64,000 nt of DNA, taken from Lactobacillus iners DSM 13335. Lineage in GTDB: Bacteria; Bacillota; Bacilli; Lactobacillales; Lactobacillaceae. Location of the stretch: positions 1-64,000 of the forward strand of contig NZ_GG700801.1 in the NCBI RefSeq assembly GCF_000160875.1, written 5' to 3'. The notes below the pieces were generated by a model. That model was not told the origin of the DNA. It was given only the letters and a program-made list of their open reading frames with translations, and made no database searches. Every line of letters starts with the position of its first letter. Within the stretch, counting starts at the first letter, position 1. A program made the position numbers and the translations under genes. Positions 27,509 through 38,131 of this stretch are shown one piece after another.

Positions 27509-29386
27509 TTATTTTTGAAATAATTTCCGTAAATCATTTTCACTGATTTTAGCAATAATAATTTTACCAAATGGATCATGATAAGGATTAGAACTATTGG
27601 ATAAACTAGTTAACATTTCTACCATTTCTAGCGAATTAAGCGACTTACGTCTAATATGTTTAGTAGCTACAATTTTTTTAGCAAGTTCTATTCTGATTTT
27701 ATCAAGTGGTGCATTAATATGAGCCAAAATCAAATCTATCACTGCTTTTATTTGTATTTGATCACAATTTTCTAACCAAAGAGGATATTCCTGCAATACA
27801 AAACTTCGGCCACCAAATTCTTCTAAATTAAGTCCTAACTTTTTAAAATCAGCTAATTTATCTTGCACTTTCAAAAAATCAATCATTGAAAAGTCCAAAA
27901 TAATATTATCTAATAAAGTTTGCTCATAATTATTTTCGGCTTGCATTTGCAATAGCAACTTATCAAAAGCAAGGCGATTATCAGCTGCCACTTGATCAAC
28001 AATATATAAATCATTATCGGCTGTTGCTAATAGATATTCATGCATCTGCCCTAAACATTGCAACTGTGGCAATTTATTGACTAAAATTTGTTCACTACTT
28101 GTTGTAACTTCACTAGACAATGACGAAGCACTAAATGGTGACAAGGCTGTTTGGGCTTGAACATTTGCATCCCATGTTGTTGTTACTAAATAATGTTCAT
28201 CTTGTCGTGGGTGCTTCAAGCTAACAAAAGTTGTGTCATCTTCTTTAACTTTTGAACTATCATCTGTTAAATCATTTGGTATCGAAAATTCGACTGGAAT
28301 TCGGCTTGTATCTACAACCGCCTCATTTAAATTGAATTCTAACTGATCTAACTTAGTTTGCTTACTTTCATTTGCATCATCAAAACTAGCTATTTCATGT
28401 TCAGTTGCACCTAACGCCTGATCAATTGTTCTGACAATTAAGCGAGCTAATTCTGATTCTTTAGATAAGCGAACTTCTTGCTTAGTCGGATGTACATTAA
28501 CATCAACTAATAATGGATCCAAATCTATTTTAACAATTGCAAATGGATAACGTCCTTTGAGAAGTCTAGTACCATATCCATCAACAATTGCTTGTACTAA
28601 ACGATAATTTTTAACATAACGAGTATTCAATAACAATGTAATAAAATTGCGAGTAGAACGAGTATCATCTGCACGTGATATTAAACCAGCGATTTTGAAA
28701 TCTGGACTTTGAGCATAGATAGCAAGCATCTTTTCGGCAACCTTAATTCCATATATATTAGCAGCAGTTTGTCGCAAGTCATCATGTCCTGTAGTTTTCA
28801 ATAATTGCTTCTGTTGATTAGTTAATTCAAAAGACACTTGGGGATATCCTAATGCCAATCGATTGACAATATCAACAATTTTCATAATTTCTGTCCGTTC
28901 AGATTTTAGATATTTTAATCTTGCTGGTGTATTATAAAATAAATCCTTCACCACAATTTTGGTACCTTGAGGACTAGCTATTGCTTCTTGCTTAACCTTA
29001 TTACTATCTTCAAAAATTGCATGAATTCCATTAACGTCGCCTGTATTAGTTACAATATCGACTTTAGCAACTGCTGCAATCGAAGCCAAGGCCTCTCCTC
29101 TAAATCCTAAAGTTGCTATGTTAAACAAATCATGATTAGTATTGATTTTACTAGTTGCATGACGCATAAATGCTAAATCAATCTCATCAGCTGCAATACC
29201 ACTACCATTATCTTGTACTACTATTTGCTTTAATCCAGCATCAATAAAGTCAATCTTAATTCTAGTACTACCAGCATCCAATGCATTTTCACACAATTCT
29301 TTAATCACACTTGCTGGACGTTCAATAACCTCTCCAGCAGCGATTTGATTAGTTAATTCGGAAGATAGTTTATGTATTTTGGTCAT
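27509..29386 (-). CDS. mutL: DNA mismatch repair protein MutL with degenerate C-terminal nuclease site
   Basis: The N-terminal GHKL ATPase is intact: ELCENALDAGST, DNGSGI and the GFRGEALASI loop are all present, as is the transducer domain with VDVNVHPTKQEVR near residue 300. The C-terminal dimerisation/nuclease domain keeps the fold pattern but not the catalytic residues. Where Gram-positive MutL has DQHA(X)2E(X)4E, this one has DQVAADNRLAFD (464-475). The CPHGRP motif is DPFGKI (604-609), the conserved Cys/SIKA segment is ATKHIRRKS, and the QxxxVP beta-clamp motif is not recognisable. Length is 625 residues with no frameshift. It is co-transcribed with an intact mutS. Confidence 0.93.
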   Translation of the reverse strand: MTKIHKLSSELTNQIAAGEVIERPASVIKELCENALDAGSTRIKIDFIDAGLKQIVVQDNGSGIAADEIDLAFMRHATSKINTNHDLFNIATLGFRGEALASIAAVAKVDIVTNTGDVNGIHAIFEDSNKVKQEAIASPQGTKIVVKDLFYNTPARLKYLKSERTEIMKIVDIVNRLALGYPQVSFELTNQQKQLLKTTGHDDLRQTAANIYGIKVAEKMLAIYAQSPDFKIAGLISRADDTRSTRNFITLLLNTRYVKNYRLVQAIVDGYGTRLLKGRYPFAIVKIDLDPLLVDVNVHPTKQEVRLSKESELARLIVRTIDQALGATEHEIASFDDANESKQTKLDQLEFNLNEAVVDTSRIPVEFSIPNDLTDDSSKVKEDDTTFVSLKHPRQDEHYLVTTTWDANVQAQTALSPFSASSLSSEVTTSSEQILVNKLPQLQCLGQMHEYLLATADNDLYIVDQVAADNRLAFDKLLLQMQAENNYEQTLLDNIILDFSMIDFLKVQDKLADFKKLGLNLEEFGGRSFVLQEYPLWLENCDQIQIKAVIDLILAHINAPLDKIRIELAKKIVATKHIRRKSLNSLEMVEMLTSLSNSSNPYHDPFGKIIIAKISENDLRKLFQK

Positions 29387-29391
29387 AATTA

Positions 29392-31956
29392 TTATTCCTT
29401 ATTTTTCAACTCATCCTGCCAATTAGCTACTAATTGCATAACTTGTAACGGTGTTATTTCATTTAAATAAAGATTCTTTATTTGTGTTAAAACATCTTGT
29501 TCTTCATCCGACATTTTGTGCTGATCAGAGCTGCCAAATAAATCTAATTGTTCATCACTAAAAGCTGCCTGATTGTCAGAATGTTTTTCTAACTGTTTTA
29601 ACATATGCGTAGCTTCTCTTAAAACTTTAGTTGGCAACCCTGCTAATTGAGCAACATGAATTCCATATGATTGGTCTGCTGCACCAGGTAAAATTTTGTG
29701 TAAAAAAATTAAATGTCCATTCTCCTGTGTTGCACCAACATGTATATTTTTGAAATGTGCCAATTCTTGATCCAAATCAGTTAATTCATGGTAATGCGTA
29801 GCAAATAATGTTTTGGCTCCCACTTTATCGTGTAAATACTTAATAATAGCACCAGCTAGTGCCATTCCATCATACGTAGCAGTCCCTCGACCTATCTCAT
29901 CAAACAAAATCAATGATCTCTTGGTAGCATTCTTTAAAGCAATATTAGCTTCACTCATTTCCACCATAAAGGTACTTTTGCCAGAAATCAAGTCATCTCC
30001 AGCACCAATCCTAGTAAAAATCTTATCAAAAATAGGTAAAACAGCACTATCTGCAGGAATAAAGCAACCCATTTGAGCCATAATGATAATCAAAGCCAAC
30101 TGCCGCATATATGTAGATTTACCAGACATATTCGGACCAGTAATCAAAAAAATGTTAGTTTGCTCATCCATTTTTACATCATTAGGAATATATTCTTCAT
30201 CAGACATAACTTTTTCTACTACTGGATGACGTCCATTAACTATATTAATTGCTGATGAATCTTGACTAAATTGCGGGCAAACATAATTATTCTGCTCACT
30301 AAGTAAACTAAAAGTAGACAAAACATCTAATGAAGACAATTGCTTAGCTAATTTTTGCAAAGCTGGAATATACTTTTTAATATCTTCTCGCAAATTAGTA
30401 AACAATTCATATTCCAAATCAGTTGAATAATCCTGGGCTTCTAAAATTAATGCCTCATGTTCCTTTAGTTCGACTGTAATATATCGTTCTGCATTAGTTA
30501 ATGTTTGCTTTCTCATATAACGATCTAATGGAACTTTATCTTTATAAGAATTAGTGACTTCAATATAATATCCAAAAACTTTATTATAACCAACTCGTAA
30601 ATTGTTGATTCCAGTTTTTTCTCGCTCACTATTAGCCATATCTGCTAGCCATTTTTTACCATTCATCATCGCATCTCGATAACGATCTAATTGACTAGAA
30701 ACACCCGCTTTAATAATGCCACCTTCCTTAGTTGATAAAGGAGGATTTTCTACAATGGTTTTGACAATTAAATCATGAATACCCTTCAGTGGATCTATTT
30801 TTTGAGCAAAATCATTTAAAACTTCATTTTTACTATTGGCTAAAATATTGATAATTTCTGGGACAACAGCTAGTGAATCAGCCAATTGCAAAAGTTCTCG
30901 TGCATTAGCGGATCCCAAAGCAACTCTTCCCGTCAATCGTTCCAAATCATAAACACCTTGTAGCTGCTTAATTATTTTTTCACGACTAAAATAATCATCA
31001 AAAAGTGCTGTAACAACTAATTGGCGTGACTTGATTTCTGATAAAGAAATTAAAGGGCGTTCAATCCATGATTTAAGTAATCGACCACCCATTGCTGTGG
31101 ATGTCTTATCTAATAACCAAAATAACGATCCCATTTTCTTGCCAGTTTTAGCAGATTTAATCAACTCCAAATTAGTTTGCACAATATGTGACATTTGCAA
31201 ATATTGATTAGGCTCATAACTTTGTGTTACTTGCAAATGTGCTAAACTTCTTTTTTGTGTAGCGAGCAAATATGCCAATAATTGCTTAGTTGCCGCAATT
31301 TCCAACTGATTATGCAATTGCTGAGTTACATAAGATACTTCGGCATGTTCTTTGGAAAGCTTAACTGGCTGAGATAAAGTAATTCCAGCTTTTTTGAGAA
31401 AAATTTGTTTATCAGAAGTTAATGTTTCGCCATAAACTAATTCTCTGGTTTGTAAAGACAACAACTCGTTAACAATCATTTCCCAACTAGTTAAATGAGT
31501 TGCATAAGATTCACCAGTAGATAAGTCGCAATAAGTTAATCCCCAACCCTGACTGTTTGAGCAAAGCGATGTTAAATAATTACTTTCTTTAGCCTGATCA
31601 GGATTATCATTAATTACCGTACCTGGAGTTACTAGCTGAATAATACCTCGTTTAACCATTCCTTGGGCTTTTTTAGGATCTTCTAGTTGCTCACAAATAG
31701 CTACCTTATATCCTTTATCAACTAAAGTATTAATATAACTATCAACTGCTAGATGTGGTACACCGGCCATGGGGATCGGTTTAGCTGATTTATTGGATCT
31801 ATGTGTTAGCGTTAGTTCAAGTAACTTAGCTCCTTTTACTGCATCGTCTTCGAACAATTCATAAAAATCGCCAACACGATAAAATAAAAAAGCATCTGGA
31901 TATTGTTGCTTTATTTTATAATATTGTTCCATCATCGGTGTTATCTTCTCAGCCAT
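29392..31956 (-). CDS. mutS: DNA mismatch repair protein MutS
   Basis: Mismatch-recognition ATPase. The N-terminal mismatch-binding domain contains FYRVGDFYELFEDDA (the Phe-x-Glu mismatch-reading motif is in FYELFE). Walker A GPNMSGKSTYMRQ is near residue 605 and Walker B LILFDEIGRGTATYDG near residue 680. The C-terminal segment EQLDLFG near residue 805 fits a beta-clamp binding motif. 854 residues, full length. First gene of the operon with mutL-ruvA-ruvB; the mutL start follows after 5 bp. Confidence 0.97.
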   Translation of the reverse strand: MAEKITPMMEQYYKIKQQYPDAFLFYRVGDFYELFEDDAVKGAKLLELTLTHRSNKSAKPIPMAGVPHLAVDSYINTLVDKGYKVAICEQLEDPKKAQGMVKRGIIQLVTPGTVINDNPDQAKESNYLTSLCSNSQGWGLTYCDLSTGESYATHLTSWEMIVNELLSLQTRELVYGETLTSDKQIFLKKAGITLSQPVKLSKEHAEVSYVTQQLHNQLEIAATKQLLAYLLATQKRSLAHLQVTQSYEPNQYLQMSHIVQTNLELIKSAKTGKKMGSLFWLLDKTSTAMGGRLLKSWIERPLISLSEIKSRQLVVTALFDDYFSREKIIKQLQGVYDLERLTGRVALGSANARELLQLADSLAVVPEIINILANSKNEVLNDFAQKIDPLKGIHDLIVKTIVENPPLSTKEGGIIKAGVSSQLDRYRDAMMNGKKWLADMANSEREKTGINNLRVGYNKVFGYYIEVTNSYKDKVPLDRYMRKQTLTNAERYITVELKEHEALILEAQDYSTDLEYELFTNLREDIKKYIPALQKLAKQLSSLDVLSTFSLLSEQNNYVCPQFSQDSSAINIVNGRHPVVEKVMSDEEYIPNDVKMDEQTNIFLITGPNMSGKSTYMRQLALIIIMAQMGCFIPADSAVLPIFDKIFTRIGAGDDLISGKSTFMVEMSEANIALKNATKRSLILFDEIGRGTATYDGMALAGAIIKYLHDKVGAKTLFATHYHELTDLDQELAHFKNIHVGATQENGHLIFLHKILPGAADQSYGIHVAQLAGLPTKVLREATHMLKQLEKHSDNQAAFSDEQLDLFGSSDQHKMSDEEQDVLTQIKNLYLNEITPLQVMQLVANWQDELKNKE

Positions 31957-32009
31957 CTAATTACTTCCTTTATCACTATCATAACTGCTAAATATTATAC
32001 ACTAAAGCA

Positions 32010-32053
32010 AAAAGAGTGATTCTGAATTAATATCAAAATCACTCTTATTTTTA
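32010..32053. terminator. Terminator between groEL and mutS
   Basis: AAAGAGTGATT and AATCACTCTTT-type arms around a 15-base loop, with T-rich flanks on both strands. It lies downstream of groEL and upstream of mutS on the minus strand. Confidence 0.8.
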
Positions 32054-32099
32054 CTTCAATAATAATTTAATCGGGGGGGTTAACTTATTAATTGATTAA

Positions 32100-33734
<1,635 letters not shown>

Positions 33735-33759
33735 TTAATCTAACCACCTTTTTACTAAA

Positions 33760-34044
33760 TTATTTTATATATGCTAAAATATCTTTTTCATGCAAAACAA
33801 GATATTCTTGACCTTCGTATTTTAAATTAGTGCCTGAATATTTATCAAAAAATACTTCTGTACCTTTGGCTACAGTCATCGGTATTAAATTGCCATTTGC
33901 ATCACGAGCTCCTTGGCCAACAGCAACAACTTCACCTGTTTGAGGCTTTTCCTTTGCGTTAGAAGCTAAGACAATGCCTCCAACATTTTTTTCTTCTTCA
34001 TCCTTAACTTTAACGATCACGCGATCACCCATTGGTTGTAACAC
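33760..34044 (-). CDS. groES: Co-chaperonin GroES
   Basis: 10-kDa lid of the GroEL cage. [12 protein letters not shown] at the N-terminus, the mobile loop [24 protein letters not shown] near residues 20-42, and [17 protein letters not shown] near the end match the family; 94 residues. The start is a GTG at 34044 with GGAGG eight bases upstream. It is preceded by a clear sigma-A promoter and a CIRCE operator. Confidence 0.96.
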   Translation of the reverse strand: MLQPMGDRVIVKVKDEEEKNVGGIVLASNAKEKPQTGEVVAVGQGARDANGNLIPMTVAKGTEVFFDKYSGTNLKYEGQEYLVLHEKDILAYIK

Positions 34045-34068
34045 GTTATATACCTCCCATAATGATTT

Positions 34069-34095
34069 TTAGCACTCTTAAATATTAAGTGCTAA
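34069..34095 (-). promoter_or_regulatory. CIRCE operator (HrcA site) of groES-groEL
   Basis: Inverted repeat TTAGCACTC, nine-base spacer, AAGTGCTAA; only one base departs from the consensus TTAGCACTC-N9-GAGTGCTAA. It lies between the -10 and the groES ribosome binding site, so HrcA binding would block transcription. The hrcA gene is not in the window. Confidence 0.93.
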
Positions 34096-34107
34096 CTTAC
34101 ATCTATG

Positions 34108-34136
34108 ATGATACATTGATTTTGAAATTTATGCAA
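34108..34136 (-). promoter_or_regulatory. Sigma-A promoter of groES-groEL
   Basis: -35 TTGCAT (34131-34136) and -10 TATCAT (34108-34113) on the minus strand, 17 bp apart, just upstream of the CIRCE element. Confidence 0.75.
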
Positions 34137-34149
34137 GTTTTTAACACAA

Positions 34150-34176
34150 AAAAATGAGATTATTACATCTCATTTT
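34150..34176 (-). terminator. Terminator at the end of rex
   Basis: AAAATGAGAT and ATCTCATTTT form a perfect hairpin with a six-base loop, followed on the minus strand by TTTTTTT. The hairpin begins inside the last rex codons. Confidence 0.85.
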
Positions 34177-34799
34177 CGTGAATTCAAAAAATAATTCAAA
34201 GTTTGCAACTCTGTAGCCAAATCAACATTCTGCACACGAACACCGTGAGGCACGATTAATCTAATCGGGGTAAAATTCATAATGCCTTTTATACCTGCTG
34301 TTATCATTTCATCAGCCGTTTTTTGAGCTACATCTTGAGGCACACATAAAATAGCGATATTAATCTGTTGATCTTGCAATTGTTGATGCATTTCATTAAT
34401 ATCGTAAACTGGAACACCACAAAGGATGCGACCCGTAATTTTCTTATTGATATCAAAAGCCGCTGAAATCCTAATATTATTCGTTCTTTTAAAATTATAA
34501 TTTAATAAAGCGTGTCCCATATGACCTACACCAACTAAGGCTACATTAGTCAGAATATCTTGATTCAAAATCTTTTTCAAAAAAGATAACAATCCTTTTA
34601 CTTCATAGCCATAGCCAGGTTTACCTAAGGCACCAAAATATGAAAAATCTCTTCTAATAGAGACACTATCAACTTGTACTGCTTCGGCTAATTCCGCCGA
34701 TGATACGCGTTTTTTACCTGCATCATCCAAAAAAATCAAATAACGGTAATATAAAGGTAGCCTTTTAGCTGTAGCTCCAGGAATATTACTTTCATCCAT
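34170..34799 (-). CDS. rex: Redox-sensing transcriptional repressor Rex
   Basis: Senses the NADH/NAD ratio and represses fermentation and anaerobic genes. N-terminal winged helix: LPLYYRYLIFL, then VSSAELAEAVQVDSVSIRRDFSYFG. The Rossmann domain has VALVGVGHMGHALLNY near residue 88. The ATG at 34799 with AGAGG upstream gives 209 residues; the 11-codon open extension lacks support. The neighbours groES-groEL and ydiF are the usual ones. No Rex operator (TTGTGAA-type palindrome) was seen here. Confidence 0.94.
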   Translation of the reverse strand: MDESNIPGATAKRLPLYYRYLIFLDDAGKKRVSSAELAEAVQVDSVSIRRDFSYFGALGKPGYGYEVKGLLSFLKKILNQDILTNVALVGVGHMGHALLNYNFKRTNNIRISAAFDINKKITGRILCGVPVYDINEMHQQLQDQQINIAILCVPQDVAQKTADEMITAGIKGIMNFTPIRLIVPHGVRVQNVDLATELQTLNYFLNSRK

Positions 34800-34985
34800 T
34801 AAAAAAATGCCTCTTTCTTTTAAAATTCGCAACTAAACTAGCAAATTTTAATATAACTACAACTATCATAATTATAATTGCTAGATAAAATCAAGCAATA
34901 TTACATATTAATTTATTTTGATATCATAGATTTTATAATTATAGATAATAATTAGCTATGTTACAATAACCTAAGGTGAAAAGAT

Positions 34986-36899
34986 ATGATAATAGCACAA
35001 GCAAAAAATTTAGAACAACATTTTGGGATAAATCAAATCTTTAACGATGTTGATTTTTCTATCTCAGACAATGCCAGAATTGGATTAGTTGGCCCTAATG
35101 GTGCGGGAAAAACTACACTATTAAAGATCATGACAGGACAACAAGAACCATCTGGCGGCAATTTTACAATCAACAAGGATATAATAGTAGGATACATTGC
35201 TCAGGAAAATGGATTGAATGAAAACAATAGCATTTGGGAAGAAATGTTAACTGTTTTTGCATCTTTAGTTGACAAAAGTCATAAAATTGAACAATTGCAA
35301 ATTGATATTTCAAATGACCCCGAAAATCAAGATTTACTAAAACAATATGATCAATTATCCTATTCCTTTGAACAAGCAGGTGGTTTTACGTATCCCGCAG
35401 AAATCAAATCTGTTTTAAATGGCTTTAAATTTTTCAAAGATAGCTGGCATAAAAAAATCAGCACTTTATCTGGTGGTGAAAAAACAAGATTAGCTTTCGT
35501 TAAGTTACTACTCAAAAAACCACCCCTCCTCTTATTGGATGAACCAACTAACCACTTGGATCTTGACACATTGGAATGGTTAGAAGGCTTTTTAAAAAAT
35601 TACAAAGGAGCAATTTTAACAGTATCTCACGACCAATATTTTTTAGATAATCTGACAAATGAGATCTTTGAATTGAATTTTGGTAAATTAACGACATTTA
35701 AAGGAAATTATACTCAATATGTTCAAGAGCGTGAACTAATCAATCGTCAGCAAGAAGCAGCTTTTGAAAAGCAACAAGAACAAATTAAACGTGATGAAGA
35801 ATTTATCCAAAAGAATATTGTTAGAGCAAGTACTACTAAGCGAGCCCAAAGTCGCCAAAAACGTTTAGACAAAATCGAAAGAATTACACTACCACAACAC
35901 AAGCAAAAAGTTCGTATTAACTTTAATGCCGAACGTCAATCAGGTAAAGAAGTATTGATTCTAAAAGATGTCACAATTGGTTATCCTGATAAAATAATGG
36001 TTAAAAATATCAATTTTCAAGTGAATAAAGGTGACCGGATAGCAATTATCGGGCCAAATGGAATTGGTAAATCGACCTTATTGAAAACCTTAATGCATAA
36101 ATTAGAACCAAAAACAGGTACCATCAAGTATGGTGCTGGCTTAGACATTGGTTACTATGATCAAGAATTACAATCTCTTGATTTTAAACAGACTGTGTTA
36201 GATACCATCTGGAATAGGCACAAAACAATGCCTGAAAGTGAAGTTCGATCAATCCTTGCAAGTTTCTTATTCAACGCCAAAGACATTGAAAAAACTGTTG
36301 CTCAATTATCTGGTGGTCAGCGTGCACGTTTAACGCTTACAGTTTTATCCATGGAAAAAGATAACTTCCTTTTGATGGACGAACCAACCAACCACTTGGA
36401 TATTGAAGCAAAGGAAGTATTAGAACAAGCTCTTGATAATTACGATGGTACTTTACTTTTTGTTTCCCACGACCGTTACTTTATCAACGAATTAGCTAAC
36501 AAAATTATTGTTATTAACAATGGTACAGCTAAGTTATACAACGGTAACTACCACTATTATTTAGATGAATTAACTAAGCAAAATGCAATAGAAACATCCA
36601 AGCAAGAAGAAATTATTGCTAATGAAGATAACAGTGGCAAGCTATCATATGCTGAACAAAAAGAACGCAATTCTCAAAAAAGAAAACTTGAGAGGGATGT
36701 ACAAAATGCCGAAAAGAAAATTGCTGAATTAGAAGAAAAGGAAAAAGATATTCAATTAAAAATGGCAGATCCTATTATTTCAGCTTCTTTTGAAAAATTA
36801 GGGCCATTGCAAGAAGAGTTATCACGAATTCAAAGTGAATTAGAAAAAGCAAATGAGACATGGGAAGAAGCTATGTTGAATTTGGATGAATTTGAATAG
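34986..36899 (+). CDS. ydiF: ABC-F family ATPase (YdiF-like)
   Basis: Soluble ABC-F translation factor acting on the ribosome, without membrane domains. Two nucleotide-binding domains: first Walker A GPNGAGKT (residue 36 onward), signature LSGGEKTRLAF, Walker B LLLLDEPTNHLDLD; then a linker with KTNxxR-like region RASTTKRAQSRQKRLDKIE; second Walker A GPNGIGKST (about 355), signature LSGGQRARLTL, Walker B LLMDEPTNHLDIE. A C-terminal coiled coil (about 565-630) completes the 637 residues. Location beside rex and groES matches B. subtilis ydiF. AAGGTG precedes the ATG. The final codons and terminator are repeated 2.4 kb downstream. Confidence 0.92.
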   Translation: MIIAQAKNLEQHFGINQIFNDVDFSISDNARIGLVGPNGAGKTTLLKIMTGQQEPSGGNFTINKDIIVGYIAQENGLNENNSIWEEMLTVFASLVDKSHKIEQLQIDISNDPENQDLLKQYDQLSYSFEQAGGFTYPAEIKSVLNGFKFFKDSWHKKISTLSGGEKTRLAFVKLLLKKPPLLLLDEPTNHLDLDTLEWLEGFLKNYKGAILTVSHDQYFLDNLTNEIFELNFGKLTTFKGNYTQYVQERELINRQQEAAFEKQQEQIKRDEEFIQKNIVRASTTKRAQSRQKRLDKIERITLPQHKQKVRINFNAERQSGKEVLILKDVTIGYPDKIMVKNINFQVNKGDRIAIIGPNGIGKSTLLKTLMHKLEPKTGTIKYGAGLDIGYYDQELQSLDFKQTVLDTIWNRHKTMPESEVRSILASFLFNAKDIEKTVAQLSGGQRARLTLTVLSMEKDNFLLMDEPTNHLDIEAKEVLEQALDNYDGTLLFVSHDRYFINELANKIIVINNGTAKLYNGNYHYYLDELTKQNAIETSKQEEIIANEDNSGKLSYAEQKERNSQKRKLERDVQNAEKKIAELEEKEKDIQLKMADPIISASFEKLGPLQEELSRIQSELEKANETWEEAMLNLDEFE

Positions 36900-36950
36900 A
36901 AAAAGAAGGTTTAAATCGTAATGATTCAGACCTTCTTTTTATCTGGCAAT
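36886..36950 (+). repeat. 65-bp direct repeat, left copy (ydiF 3' end plus terminator)
   Basis: Identical base for base to 39264-39328. It contains the last codons of ydiF with its TAG stop and the rho-independent terminator 36899-36940 (AAAAAGAAGGT pairing with ACCTTCTTTTT). After the repeat, both copies continue for four bases and then enter a related minus-strand C-terminal coding end (NVIKHDL-stop here; AIKHDL-stop at the other copy). Confidence 0.95.
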
Positions 36951-36954
36951 TATT

Positions 36955-37491
36955 TTACAAATCGTGTTTAATAACGTTTGCTAAAAATAAATAACTAAAA
37001 TATGTATTTCCATACTTCCATATTGGATATATATCATCAGAAATCGTATTTCGTAGTGGATTTATGATTCCCACAGATCCATCAAAATCAGTATTCAATA
37101 TTAAAAACTGGATAAATTGTGTCAATAATTTGGATATTCCATACTTTTCCAATAAAACATAAGCTACAATCGTTGCCAATTTTATTTCATAACGTTTTCC
37201 TAAAAAAAGCAAATATCCTTCTAATACAAATTGGTTGATACCTTCTACATTATCTTTAAGAGCAACTATATAACTAACTTTATCTTCATCTGATAAACTA
37301 TTATCAATAATAATATCTTCTAACTTTCGGTGATTTAACTTATATCCTAAATTATCTTGAAATTCACTAAAGCTTGTCTTATTCAAAATATTTAGTATTT
37401 GTAAATCTTCCTTATCAAGTACATTTTCATGTTTATTAAGCCAATTTTTTATATGTACTACTTCCACAGTTACATCTTTATTTTTGTTCAT
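36955..37491 (-). CDS. Cassette protein C: unknown helical protein, 178 aa
   Basis: Not recognised. Predicted mostly alpha-helical and soluble, with no signal peptide. The C-terminal half has helices LEGYLLFLGKRYEIKLATI and LLTQFIQFLILN, then DGSVGIINPL and a terminal WKYGNTYFSYLFLANVIKH. This half aligns by eye with the C-terminal half of cassette protein A (DGLMLGPG ... YHTTMVSLGALY), suggesting remote paralogy. Its start overlaps the upstream gene by 14 bp, so translation is coupled. Third gene of the cassette operon; base composition is more AT-rich than the neighbours. Confidence 0.75.
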   Translation of the reverse strand: MNKNKDVTVEVVHIKNWLNKHENVLDKEDLQILNILNKTSFSEFQDNLGYKLNHRKLEDIIIDNSLSDEDKVSYIVALKDNVEGINQFVLEGYLLFLGKRYEIKLATIVAYVLLEKYGISKLLTQFIQFLILNTDFDGSVGIINPLRNTISDDIYPIWKYGNTYFSYLFLANVIKHDL

Positions 37492-38131
37492 TTAATAACC
37501 AAACCCCTAAAATTTGCTCTATATTACAATCTTTTAAATTAATTTTTTGTTTTAACTTACACTTTAAAGATAAAGACAAATATAATACATTGGACCAATC
37601 TGATATGCAGTAATAGTAATACAATAAAATTTTTTTATCACTATCACTGAGCTTTAAATTATGAATATTATAATTACCTTCATACAATAAAGGTCCAAAA
37701 TTTATCAACGATATATCTTTTTTAGAAATAGTTATTCTATTTTCATCATTTGTACTTATACAATTTTCCTTAACTTTTTCCAAAAAATCATCTGATAATT
37801 CAAATTCAGATATAAAATTCTGCTTTTTTAATGCCTGTACCTCTTTATAAAAAATCTGACTAAAATCTTGATCATGAAAAAAAGTAACTAAAAAATTAGC
37901 CCACATAATAAATTTGTCTAATTTAAACGGATTAGTATTTATTACAGCCCTGATATTATCCTGCCCTCCGACTATTGAATAAATGATATTAAATATCAAT
38001 TTTTCAATACTGGAATTTGCGACCTTACTTACAAAATAAAAATCGATCATATTAGTAATAGAATTGAGTAACTCTTCATCTATTTCAGATTCATTTAACT
38101 TCTTGATTATTATATGTTCATACCTATTCAT
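37478..38131 (-). CDS. Cassette protein B: unknown helical protein, 217 aa
   Basis: Not recognised. Helical, soluble, with many Ile, Asn and Lys residues. The segment KKILLYYYYCISDWSNVLYL near residue 165 resembles THTIFYMTDMG of protein A, and the protein stops about 50 residues later. It therefore looks like the N-terminal and middle parts of an A-like protein, with protein C supplying the C-terminal part. It overlaps gene A by 8 bp and gene C by 14 bp, so all three are coupled. No catalytic motif was identified. Confidence 0.75.
   Translation of the reverse strand: MNRYEHIIIKKLNESEIDEELLNSITNMIDFYFVSKVANSSIEKLIFNIIYSIVGGQDNIRAVINTNPFKLDKFIMWANFLVTFFHDQDFSQIFYKEVQALKKQNFISEFELSDDFLEKVKENCISTNDENRITISKKDISLINFGPLLYEGNYNIHNLKLSDSDKKILLYYYYCISDWSNVLYLSLSLKCKLKQKINLKDCNIEQILGVWLLNEQK

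Noticed and set aside
32073..32079. Run of seven G downstream of groEL as a phase-variable tract
   Set aside because: It lies outside any coding frame and outside the promoter of mutS, so slippage would not switch a gene; only noted as unusual in AT-rich DNA.
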